From Candidatus Paceibacterota bacterium (lineage in GTDB: Bacteria; Verrucomicrobiota; Verrucomicrobiia; Limisphaerales; UBA8199), in assembly GCA_035452965.1 (NCBI GenBank), contig DAOTCE010000033.1, forward strand, positions 1 to 54,031: 54,031 nucleotides of DNA, given 5' to 3'. A program made the translations under genes and the position numbers. A model generated the notes under the pieces. That model saw only the letters and a program-made list of their open reading frames with translations. It did not search any database and was not told the DNA's origin. Shown here piece by piece: positions 25,534-33,708 of the stretch. The first letter of the stretch is position 1; the number at the start of each line of letters is the position of its first letter.

Positions 25534-28200
25534 CTACCGGCTCAGGCGCAACATCTCGCCCTGTTGCGGGCGAAGCGTGATCTGCCAGCCGGCGCGGGAG
25601 GGTCTGGCGGGCGTCCCTGAAACCAACTCCTGTGCGGCTGCGACACGCCTCCAGCCCAGTGCCTTAAGGTCCACCATCACCCTCCCGCTCTGGGTTTCAG
25701 CGGTGTCGTTGAGCAGAGTCAGATACGCGGTCTCGTCGGGTCCCGGGCCAAAGCGCTCGACGAGAATCTTCGGATTGTCACATGCGGCGTGGGTCACGGG
25801 CTGCCAGCCCGCCGCCGCGAGCTGTTGCAGCAGCGGGATATACTTCTTGAACAGCGCGCGGTCGCGCTCATACCACTTCCTGCCTGACAGCCAATACGGG
25901 TCCTTCGAGGCGGCTTCCTGGTCGAAGAACCCGGGCCACACGCCGTAGAAGAGGCAGCGCTGAAAGTAGCGCTCGACCAGATCCGGGGTGAACTTCGCGT
26001 AGTCGGTGTTCATCAGCAGGCAGTAGGGCTTCCGGCGGCAGAGGGCGCGACGAAAGCTCATCACCGCGTCCGGGTCCGGGAGGTATTCGCCGTGATGCAG
26101 CCAGTTGACCTCGGTGCCGAGGACGTCGAGCTGCGGGGCGGGGAAGGCGAACTGCCAGAGGACGGCGTTCGCGAACATCAGCTTGCCCTGCTCGCGCATT
26201 TCGGCGGCGGTGTCGCGCGCGAAGGTCCAGGTGTTGAAGATCATCAACTGGCAGACCCGCCCCTCGCGGTCGAACACCAGCGGCGCGCGCGCGGTGCGGA
26301 AGTGCTCCCGGCGGTAGTTCAGCTCCGCGCAGGACATCTCGAACGAGTCCAGGTAGACGCCATCCAGGCCGGGCGTTGGTTGAGGGTTGAGGATCGAGGG
26401 TTGATGGGGTAGAGGGCCTTGTCTTGGCTCGTTCTTCTTGAAGGCCGCCTCAATGTGCTGGCGCATGACCATTGCCTTGTTGAACGGGCGCTCGGGAGTG
26501 GTGGGCAGGTCCGGGTCGGGATTTAGCGTGAAGACGCCGCCATCGCACCACGGCGCCTTGACCAGGTAGAGAGAGAGCCGGCCTTCGCTGTTCTCGACAC
26601 CGCTGGTGAGCGTGGCCGCCGCCATTTGGGCCTGATCCTCGCCCCGGGCGCTCCCCAGATCGTTGGTCAAGACCGACATGGCGCTCTCGTAAGTCCGGGG
26701 CGCGTCGCCGGGCATTGCCAGCCAGTGGCTCATGGGCTCCACATAGACGAAGCTGGCGATGCCGTGCTGGTCGTCAAACGCGACGTTGGGAGCGCCTTCC
26801 TGAAAGGCAAACCCGAAGTCCTCGTGGTCGGGCACCCGGGCGATGTCGGCGAACGGCATCCAGATGCCCTCGCGGGCGACGCGCCTGGTGAAGTGTTGGG
26901 GGAAGATGTCGTAATACTTCTGGAGCGCGGCGCGGAAGCCCCATTGCGGGTCAAAGCGGTAGATCACGAAGCGGAACTCAGCACCGCTGGGAAGCCTCGC
27001 GGTGTCCTGCGTCAGCCCGAAGTCATAGGCGATAAAGAACTGCCTGGTGCCGGCGTGATAGACCAGCCGGTATTGGGCCGGGTGATCCATGTCGAGTCCC
27101 AGCGCCAGGCCGCAGCGGTCATTCCACACCGCGGCCAGGGGATAAAGCGACATCTTGCCGTTCGCGCCGCACCGAAGGTTGATGGTGTTGGCGAACTCGC
27201 CGCTGCCCGCGATGCGGCGGCTCCGCCGCGCATCATCCCCCCACTGCCAGCCGGTTGCGTCCAGCGGCAGCGCAAAGAGGAGCGTGACGGCGCGATCTCG
27301 GCCCGTCGTGTCGGTCACGCAGCCGGTGATGGCAATGTGGTCCCGATGAGGCGCCAGGTCGGCCACCAGTTTGAGGCCAAGTTCCGTGCATCCCCCGGCG
27401 GTGAAGGCGTAAACGTCTGAGTCCGCGGCGTAATCACGGGCCAGGAAGCCTGATGGTGATGTCGCCCCCACTTCCTTCCCATCCACTCGCAGCGAGGTGA
27501 TGGCAGTGTCGCGCAGAGTCATTCGTAATCCGTCGCGCGTGGAGACCTTGCGTTGCGGGGCTTGTGTCTGGGGCGGCGCAAGCGTGAACTCCTGCAGCGG
27601 CACGCCCTGAAACAAGAGCGCCCCTGCCGGGGTTGGGACCTCTTCCACGGAGGCGTCGTCGAACCACACCTTGCCGGTGTGACCGCGAAACAGGCAATGC
27701 AACGTCAATAGCCTGACCGGTTTGTCCGGCAGCAGCACAAACTCGCGTTTCTCCCAGTCGTGCGAGCCGCAGGAAAAGCTCGCCGTCTGCCCCCAGAGAG
27801 AGGTGCCATCCGCATGGATAATGTCCACGTAGAGCGAGTAGCCGTTGTCAGGGCTGCCGCTGACGTTCTCGGCCCGGCTCCAGCCCCGGACAATGAAGGG
27901 CGCAATGTTGGTGCGGTTGAGTGTGAGCGTTTGGCTGATGCCATGTTCGCCGCCGCCTTCTGTTCGCTCGCAAACGACACACTGGGAGCCGGCGCGTCCC
28001 GCCCCCGGCGCCGGGCGATAACCCTGCTGCCAGGCAAACCAAGGCGCCGGCTTTTCCGGAAGAGGGTCTTCGAAGGCGCCGTTTACCAGCAGCGGAGTGC
28101 CGCTGTTCGTGGCCTTCACGACCCGCATCGCCGGTGTCCCGTCACACACAGCCAATGCGGCTGCGAGCACGAGCGCGGAGAGTGATGTGCGGTTCGTCAT
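25534..28200 (-). CDS. Large secreted protein with N-terminal carbohydrate-binding-like domain
   Basis: Exported protein of 888 residues, no catalytic family recognised. A signal peptide (SALVLAAALAVCDGTPA, to about residue 25) is followed by a CBM4/9-like jelly-roll region (about 36-190: NGAFEDPLPEKPAPWFAWQQG, ISQTLTLNRTN, KVWFDDASVEE). The middle (about 225-430) looks like a galactose-mutarotase-type beta-sandwich (VTLLFALPLDATGWQWGDD), and the C-terminal part (about 430-800) looks like a barrel with WMPFADIARV, GVYLDSFEMSC, NAVLWQFAFPAPQLDVLGTEV and VWPGFFDQEA. The architecture resembles GH families built as sandwich plus barrel. It overlaps the GH10 gene by ATGA, so it is translationally coupled to a xylanase; a role in plant-polysaccharide breakdown is inferred. 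Confidence 0.78.
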   Translation of the reverse strand: MTNRTSLSALVLAAALAVCDGTPAMRVVKATNSGTPLLVNGAFEDPLPEKPAPWFAWQQGYRPAPGAGRAGSQCVVCERTEGGGEHGISQTLTLNRTNIAPFIVRGWSRAENVSGSPDNGYSLYVDIIHADGTSLWGQTASFSCGSHDWEKREFVLLPDKPVRLLTLHCLFRGHTGKVWFDDASVEEVPTPAGALLFQGVPLQEFTLAPPQTQAPQRKVSTRDGLRMTLRDTAITSLRVDGKEVGATSPSGFLARDYAADSDVYAFTAGGCTELGLKLVADLAPHRDHIAITGCVTDTTGRDRAVTLLFALPLDATGWQWGDDARRSRRIAGSGEFANTINLRCGANGKMSLYPLAAVWNDRCGLALGLDMDHPAQYRLVYHAGTRQFFIAYDFGLTQDTARLPSGAEFRFVIYRFDPQWGFRAALQKYYDIFPQHFTRRVAREGIWMPFADIARVPDHEDFGFAFQEGAPNVAFDDQHGIASFVYVEPMSHWLAMPGDAPRTYESAMSVLTNDLGSARGEDQAQMAAATLTSGVENSEGRLSLYLVKAPWCDGGVFTLNPDPDLPTTPERPFNKAMVMRQHIEAAFKKNEPRQGPLPHQPSILNPQPTPGLDGVYLDSFEMSCAELNYRREHFRTARAPLVFDREGRVCQLMIFNTWTFARDTAAEMREQGKLMFANAVLWQFAFPAPQLDVLGTEVNWLHHGEYLPDPDAVMSFRRALCRRKPYCLLMNTDYAKFTPDLVERYFQRCLFYGVWPGFFDQEAASKDPYWLSGRKWYERDRALFKKYIPLLQQLAAAGWQPVTHAACDNPKILVERFGPGPDETAYLTLLNDTAETQSGRVMVDLKALGWRRVAAAQELVSGTPARPSRAGWQITLRPQQGEMLRLSR

Positions 28201-29522
28201 GCCGTGAGTTCAAAGCGGTTCTTACTCCCGCGTTCCCAGTGCACCTCCTTGGCCACGTTCTGGCCGTCGGGCAATTGGGCAATCACACGGTGTGTGCCGT
28301 AGTAGGCGCGCAACTTCACCCTGCCCCGGGCATCAGTCGACTCCTCTGCCCGGGTCCACCACTGTCTTTTGATCAACGCCATGAGCTGATCGTAAACAGG
28401 CTTGGGAGACATGTCCCGCCGGAGCCAGCCCGCGGGCGCGCCTTGCCATGCGCCCAGGTCGGAGAAGTCCCACCACGTGATCGCCTGCACCGCCGGGTGT
28501 GCAAACAGCGCGGTGTAGAATTGCACCGTGCGTTCCGCCTGCCGGGCCTCACCCTCGGCGGTGGTCGGTCCCCAGTTTTGGCCAGGGCCCTTATGCTGGC
28601 CGCTTACGACAGTGGTTTCCGTAAAATGGAGTGGCAGACCCAGTTTGCTGTAGGTGTCACAGATGTCCCAAACCTTGTTCAACTGCCACGCGCCCCCGTG
28701 CATGTGACTCTGGATGCCGACGGTGTCAAACAGCAACTGGCCCTTGTCCCGCAGCCGTTCCAAAATAGAGTAGTAGGCGGGTTCGGTGAGGTAATCATTC
28801 ACAAGCAACATCGCGCGCGGGTTGGCCGCGCGAGCGGCTTTCAGATGCTCGGCAACATAGGGGACAGCCCCCAACGACACCGCCCAATCGGCCATCTTCG
28901 TCTTGTTAGGCTTATTGGTAAGGTGTGTTGCTTCGTTGACGACATCCCAGATGTCAATGCGGCCCTGGTAGCGGGAGACGATCTCGCGAACGCGCGCCAC
29001 GGACAGGCGCTCGATCTCCTTCGGGTTGTCGGGGAGCCAATCCGGCGAGCCTGCTGGGTGGTCCCAAACGAGGGGGTGGCCTTTGCAGGTCATGCCGTGC
29101 TCGCGTGCCCAGGCGGCAACCTCGTCCGTGTAATGATAGTTCGCCTTGCCGCGTTCACGTTCATACCTCGCCCAGTAGAAGCCGAGTGTGCAGTAGTTGA
29201 GCAGCGAGACGAATCGCTGCCGATATTGTTCCTCCAGGTCGGGCTTGCCGCAGCCTCCGAACAGGAAGAAGTTGCAGCCGAAGAGAAAATCGTGGCGGAG
29301 CTGCTCCACCCGGACCTTTGCCCCTCGCACCGGCTTGCCTCGTGCATTGCGGACGAGGATATCTCCGTCGCCCATGCGGTGCTGCGCAATGCGTGCTCGG
29401 GTTTGGGCAAGGACTTCATCGTCCGTCGGTTTGGGCTTCTCTGCCTGAGTGCCCCAGGCGGGATGGCTGAGCAGCAGAGCGCCGGCGCTGGCCCCGGCTT
29501 TGAGGAACACTCGTCTATTCAC
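28197..29522 (-). CDS. GH10 endo-1,4-beta-xylanase, Tat-exported
   Basis: Secreted xylanase-family enzyme of 441 residues. The N-terminus NRRVFLKAGASAGALLL is a Tat signal peptide (twin Arg, then FLK). A short beta domain (about 50-75) precedes the GH10 barrel, with TCKGHPLVWD, the acid/base Glu (about 197) in WDVVNEATH, TVGIQSHMHGG, the nucleophile Glu (about 302) in HFTETTV, and ITWWDFSD. The GTG at 29522 starts right at the twin-Arg region; a TTG at 29540 would add six residues; neither has a Shine-Dalgarno. The stop overlaps the next gene's start. It hydrolyses xylan or related beta-1,4-glycans; specificity beyond GH10 is unknown. Confidence 0.92.
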   Translation of the reverse strand: MNRRVFLKAGASAGALLLSHPAWGTQAEKPKPTDDEVLAQTRARIAQHRMGDGDILVRNARGKPVRGAKVRVEQLRHDFLFGCNFFLFGGCGKPDLEEQYRQRFVSLLNYCTLGFYWARYERERGKANYHYTDEVAAWAREHGMTCKGHPLVWDHPAGSPDWLPDNPKEIERLSVARVREIVSRYQGRIDIWDVVNEATHLTNKPNKTKMADWAVSLGAVPYVAEHLKAARAANPRAMLLVNDYLTEPAYYSILERLRDKGQLLFDTVGIQSHMHGGAWQLNKVWDICDTYSKLGLPLHFTETTVVSGQHKGPGQNWGPTTAEGEARQAERTVQFYTALFAHPAVQAITWWDFSDLGAWQGAPAGWLRRDMSPKPVYDQLMALIKRQWWTRAEESTDARGRVKLRAYYGTHRVIAQLPDGQNVAKEVHWERGSKNRFELTA

Positions 29523-29569
29523 GGCGATAGGAAATAACAATAGACTTGAGGGCTAAAGCCAAAAGTGTT

Positions 29570-29606
29570 CAAGCCAGACGAGGACGCCTGCTCTGCAAGC
29601 GGAGGC
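29570..29606. repeat. Second copy of the short GAGGACGCCTGC motif
   Basis: CGAGGACGCCTGC (29579-29591) is identical to part of the hairpin at 3218-3235, here followed by CTCTGCAAGCGGAGG, which can form a partial hairpin. It lies in the gap between the GH10 xylanase gene and the propeller-enzyme gene. Only two copies are seen, so it is a weak repeat call. Confidence 0.35.
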
Positions 29607-29773
29607 AACGCATGCCGCTTGTTCCTTTGTCACCCTAGCCTCTTGCTCCGAGGTGTGCGGACCTCCCCAACCAGCCACACCAGCAGCCCGGGGCCCGCAA
29701 GGGGCAGTTCTAACCATAACGGCCGTCGCTTTGCTGAGATCACGCACTGCTGACGGCGCTGCCGGGTCGGCTG

Positions 29774-31357
29774 TCAGGACTTCGGTTGGGAGAGGCGGGC
29801 GATGTCGGGCTGGGCGGGGTCGAGGTCGGCGGGCAGGTAAGAGAACAGTTCGGCGTTCTTGAGCCAGAACCGTATCTTGTAGTCGCTCGCTTTCTGCGCC
29901 GCGGTGAACGCAGAGGATTTCCATTTCAGTTCGTGGCGGACGGAATCCCCCTGGAAGGTGACGCAGTTTTCCTTCGAGAATCCAGGCACCACTTTGTTGC
30001 GCCGGTCGAGGATCTCGGCCGTCACATATCCGTTCGTGCCGGTGCGGGCGTTGATGGTCACCACCGGGCGGCGGAAGGGATCGCGGCGGCCGATGAGCCA
30101 GCCTTCGTTGATGCCGGCGCGCATGGAGCAAAAGCCGTCGAGGCGCAGTGTCGCCAGACCGATGGCGGCATTCACGCGCTTGTCATCGTGCAATCCATCG
30201 CAGCCGCCGTAGTAGAAGTAGAGCTTGTCGCCGACAAGGACAGGCGCGCGCGCTGTGACGATCATGCCGGCATCCCATTGGCCCTTGGCGCCGCGCGGGA
30301 TGAACTGCTGCCGCCCGGCAGCGCGGGTCCAGTTGATGAGGTCCCAGCTCCAGGCCAATTGCACCTCCATGGTGCGAGGTGAATCCTCCTGGGCTTCGTG
30401 GAGCTTCTTGACCGAATAGTCGCCGGACTTGAAGTAGCGGGCGTGGTACATCCACGGCTGGCCGATGTAGAGGCCCTGGTAGGGAAACACGGGCATGCCG
30501 TAAATCTGGGTGGCATCCGGGTCGAGATCATCGGCGGCGAAGAGCGGGCCCTCGTAGGGTTTGGTCCAGGTCAGCGCGTCTTGGGACCACCCGACACCGA
30601 CGGCACGGCCGCGGCGGCTGCGGGTTTTCCAGGTCACGGTGTAGCGTTTCTGGTAAGGATCATAGAAGAAGTTGACGACATCGGACGAGGTGAAGAGCGC
30701 CTTCTTCTCGGTCTCGGGGACATACTTCCAGTGCAAGCCGTCGGGCGAGAAAGCCACGCGGGCGTGCCCGGCTTTGCCGTCAAAACCGAACAGGGCGTAG
30801 CGCTTGTCCGGATCGGCGGGCTCGGGGCAGCGGAGGACGCTGGGGTTGTGGCACTCGCCACCGCCCACCTCGCGCTGGGCGGCGGACAGGCAAAAATTGT
30901 TGGCCTTGGAGCCGTTGAACTCGATGATGCCAAGGTCGGGTTTGGTCCAATGGATGCCGTCGATCGACTCCGCGTACCCGACGTGGTTGCCTTTGGTGAG
31001 GACCTGATACCAGAGTCGCAGCTTGCTGCCGTCCCGGGCAACGGTGCCATAAACGTAAGGGCCGGTGATGGCAGCGGGCACGCTGTCCCAGGGCTTGTCG
31101 CTCTTGAGCACGGGGACGGGATGCTTCTCGGCGGCGTGAAAGACGCGGGCCAGGCCCTGCTGTTCCTCGACGGCCCAGGCATCGAGGAAGAGCCGCCGCC
31201 AGTGGCCTTGGCCGGGACCCGCGAGCGCGGTTTCGAAGGGCGTCCCCGCGGAATCGGTTTGCGCGAACGCCGGGGTGAACTGCCAGGCGGCGGTGCCGGC
31301 GGCAGCGGCGGCGGTGAGTTGGAGGAATTGGCGGCGGGAGAGGGTATGATTGTTCAT
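29774..31357 (-). CDS. Tat-exported GH32/43-like five-bladed propeller protein
   Basis: Secreted protein of 527 residues, probably a glycoside hydrolase of the beta-fructosidase/arabinanase superfamily. The Tat signal is LSRRQFLQLTAAAAAGTAA. Propeller-like repeats include VGYAESIDGIHWTKPDLGI, HARVAFSPDGLHWKY, VGVGWSQDALTWTKPYEG and LAWSWDLINWTRA, each with the D-G-(I/L)-x-W signature of these propellers. A C-terminal beta domain (about 410-515, RRPVVTINARTGTNGYVTAEI) follows. The start lies 3 bp after the DUF2961 gene's stop, so the two form an operon. Exact family and substrate are uncertain; a fructan or arabinan function is suggested by the GH172-type neighbour. Confidence 0.8.
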   Translation of the reverse strand: MNNHTLSRRQFLQLTAAAAAGTAAWQFTPAFAQTDSAGTPFETALAGPGQGHWRRLFLDAWAVEEQQGLARVFHAAEKHPVPVLKSDKPWDSVPAAITGPYVYGTVARDGSKLRLWYQVLTKGNHVGYAESIDGIHWTKPDLGIIEFNGSKANNFCLSAAQREVGGGECHNPSVLRCPEPADPDKRYALFGFDGKAGHARVAFSPDGLHWKYVPETEKKALFTSSDVVNFFYDPYQKRYTVTWKTRSRRGRAVGVGWSQDALTWTKPYEGPLFAADDLDPDATQIYGMPVFPYQGLYIGQPWMYHARYFKSGDYSVKKLHEAQEDSPRTMEVQLAWSWDLINWTRAAGRQQFIPRGAKGQWDAGMIVTARAPVLVGDKLYFYYGGCDGLHDDKRVNAAIGLATLRLDGFCSMRAGINEGWLIGRRDPFRRPVVTINARTGTNGYVTAEILDRRNKVVPGFSKENCVTFQGDSVRHELKWKSSAFTAAQKASDYKIRFWLKNAELFSYLPADLDPAQPDIARLSQPKS

Positions 31358-31360
31358 AGG

Positions 31361-32890
31361 TCACTGTTGGATTTTACGCAGGTCGAGATTGAGCGGCCGT
31401 GCATAGACCGGCACGCGGGCGATAAGGGAGTCAAAGCCCAGCTGGCTTCCAGCATTGGCGCCGGGCCTGTTGGCGGCCTCGAACCGCAAGACGTGCTCGC
31501 CCGCGGTCAACTGGCGCATGCCCCAGCGGTGCGGCGTGACGCCCACATCTTCCCCGGCGAGGGTCATCACCGCCATTTCCTGGCCGTCGAGCAGGACACG
31601 ATACCGGCCACCCTCGGGCCCGTGGACCATTTGGCCGACCAAATCCGCTGCCTCCGCTTTGTCGGTCGTGAAGCGCAGTTCCATCCACCCGTCAACCTCG
31701 GCGGGCGTGAACGCCAGGAACTTGTCGCCTGTGACCTTGCCGCGCAGATCCTGGGTTGCCGCGGCGCCGTCGGAATGCCGGCCGCTCTTGAGGGCCTGCC
31801 AGCCGACCACCAGCGGGCGCTCGTTGAAGGGAAGCCGCTCCGGCCCCGCCGGCAGCACGGGCCAGGGCTTGTGCGGCTCGGTCTGATACCAGAGCGCCAC
31901 CGACGACATCAGATCGTCGCGCTCGATAAACCCATTGCGCTTGCCATCCGGGAGGGTCACCGATCCCTTGTGCTCAATCTCCACGCGCAGCGAGTTGGTG
32001 AATACCACGGGGTCGGTCAGATGAAAGCGATACGCCGTCCCGCGGTCGCCTGCCTTTTGGCCTTCCCATAAGGGCGTGCCATAGAAGGGGCCGTCCTGTT
32101 CGCGGAATCCCCACGCATCACAGAAGTAATCCTCGGTGCCGGTGCCGCGCAGGCTCGGTTCGGCTTCGCCGTCAATGAAGAAGAAGTCGTCTCCCTCGCC
32201 ATACCAGCCGGCGGACATGTGATAAACGCTCTGAATGGTGCCGACGTAATGTCCGTGCCCCTTGATGTCGGCCAGCAGGTAGTTGCGGCCCATGACGCAC
32301 GGATGTTCCTGCCGGTACATGGCGTGGAAGTATGCGGTGTTGGCCGGCAGCGTCTCATGCTCCTGCCAGTCCACGTAGTAGTACAACGAGCGGCACGGCT
32401 CCTTGCTCTCGTTGGTCACCGTGATCCTGGCCGACTTGCGGAAGGGCATCGGCCAGTAGCAGTTGCGTGCCCGGCCCTCCGACGTGGCGCGGATCGGAAT
32501 AGACATAAAGGGTTTGTCCACTCCGTGGCCGATGCCGAAGAAGTCGCCCACCGGGCATTCGACGCTAGGATGTTCCTCGCCGTCCCAGTAAATGCGCAAC
32601 GTCAGCAGCCGCGAGTAGAACGGCGCCTTGTGCGAGATGGTGAACCAGATGTGCGTGATCATGCCCGGACCTTCCAACTCCACGACTGTTAGCGTTCCGC
32701 CCGCCTCGATGCCACGCCGGTCGCTGTTTCCGGAGTGCCAGTTCGGGTCGGAGGAGGAGTCCCGCCGGGTGCGGAAGTCCTTGAGCTGCTCCAAGCCCGC
32801 CAAAGGACTGCCCGAGACGGATAGCTGAGCCTCGGCGGGGGCGACCAAGCCGACGCAGGTGAGGGCGAGGAGCAGAGAACGAGCATTCAT
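31361..32890 (-). CDS. DUF2961 (GH172-type) secreted glycoside hydrolase
   Basis: Exported protein of 509 residues. A signal peptide (LLLALTCVGLVAPAEAQ, cleaved near residue 21) is followed by the DUF2961 double jelly-roll domain, seen in GPGMITHIWFT, PFYSRLLTLRIYWDGEEHPSVECPVGDFFG, RNCYWPMPFRKSARITVTNE, SLYYYVDWQ, and GTGTEDYFCDAWGF with conserved acidic residues. The family was later classified as GH172, with difructose dianhydride I hydrolase and D-arabinofuranosidase members. The C-terminal 140 residues form another beta domain. It is the first gene of the pair with the propeller enzyme. The actual glycoside is unknown. Confidence 0.88.
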   Translation of the reverse strand: MNARSLLLALTCVGLVAPAEAQLSVSGSPLAGLEQLKDFRTRRDSSSDPNWHSGNSDRRGIEAGGTLTVVELEGPGMITHIWFTISHKAPFYSRLLTLRIYWDGEEHPSVECPVGDFFGIGHGVDKPFMSIPIRATSEGRARNCYWPMPFRKSARITVTNESKEPCRSLYYYVDWQEHETLPANTAYFHAMYRQEHPCVMGRNYLLADIKGHGHYVGTIQSVYHMSAGWYGEGDDFFFIDGEAEPSLRGTGTEDYFCDAWGFREQDGPFYGTPLWEGQKAGDRGTAYRFHLTDPVVFTNSLRVEIEHKGSVTLPDGKRNGFIERDDLMSSVALWYQTEPHKPWPVLPAGPERLPFNERPLVVGWQALKSGRHSDGAAATQDLRGKVTGDKFLAFTPAEVDGWMELRFTTDKAEAADLVGQMVHGPEGGRYRVLLDGQEMAVMTLAGEDVGVTPHRWGMRQLTAGEHVLRFEAANRPGANAGSQLGFDSLIARVPVYARPLNLDLRKIQQ

Positions 32891-33232
32891 GGCTACGTGG
32901 AGAAGTCCAACAAACTGAGGTTCCGGTTCGCAGTCATGAGCTTCGAAACTAAAGGGCTGACGCTGGTTTGTCTACGTCGCAATGACAGTGGGCCCGGACT
33001 GCGCCCCTCTGCCAGTGCAGCACAGGACCCAGCAGTTCTCCAACGGGTGAGATTGCGTCTAGGCCTGCCGATCCCGAACACGGCTGCTTTTCCGGCTCGT
33101 TACTGCCGCCAATGGTAAGGGTAGGAAATGCCCGCCCCAAACCGAATCCTCAGCACCACAATCCACTACTCCAGTGCCCTACTCCTGGACCGAATAGCCG
33201 CCCCGGTGTGACAACGCTGTGACACCCGCGAT

Positions 33233-33284
33233 ACCCCGGTGTGGTTCCCATGGGGGCCGACCCCCATGGGAACCACACCGGGGT
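33233..33284. repeat. 24-bp-stem hairpin (head of element copy B)
   Basis: Two exact 24-base arms, 33233-33256 and 33261-33284, surround the loop CCGA. The arm contains CGGTGTGGTTCCCATGGGGG. It corresponds base for base to the palindrome at 14359-14408, with paired substitutions. Confidence 0.9.
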
Positions 33285-33495
33285 CCCGCCGGATTGGCAC
33301 CGTCCCAACGCCGGGGTTGGCTTGGGGGCCGGGTGCCTCAGACCTGGGGAATGGGCGGAGCCAGTAGTTGGGGCGGCAGGCGGCGGGCGTGGACGGAGAT
33401 ACCCGATTTGAGGTGCAGTTCTCGAATCCACCAGCCCGGTGAGACGATTCTAACAGGTAATGGCTGGGTTGATTCCGCGTTTTGGGTAGGCCATA
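33234..33495. repeat. Dispersed structured element, copy B
   Basis: Second copy of the element at 14359-14620, in the same orientation relative to the window. Identical blocks include TCCCATGGGG, ATACCCG and a 17-base block at 33434-33450 containing CCGGTGAGACGATTC. In the stem, four base pairs differ between copies (A-T to C-G, T-A to G-C, A-T to T-A, A-T to G-C), each keeping the pairing. This supports selection or mobility acting on the folded form. Confidence 0.75.
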
Positions 33496-33708
33496 AGCTG
33501 GAAGATCTGCAAAATCAGGCACTTAGCAAAGGCAGGCTACTGCCCCGCCTTTCAATGCTGGGTGAGTGGGTTCCGCAAATCGCTGAGGATTGAGGTTGTA
33601 TAACACAGCATGACGAGAGCGGTTACCCGTAATCGCTTTGCCGGCGCACAATAAGCAATCTGTCAGTTCAGTCAGTTTGCGGGTGCCTGAAAGGCCAAAG
33701 CAACGACC

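Larger units (their letters stand above)
32891..33708. other. Long intergenic region containing element copy B
   Basis: 818 bp with no supportable gene, between two minus-strand genes. Positions 33233-33495 are dispersed element copy B. In 32891-33232 and 33496-33708 I see no clear gene, tRNA or terminator; the second stretch should contain the 3' flank of the 1502-residue gene. Confidence 0.6.
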
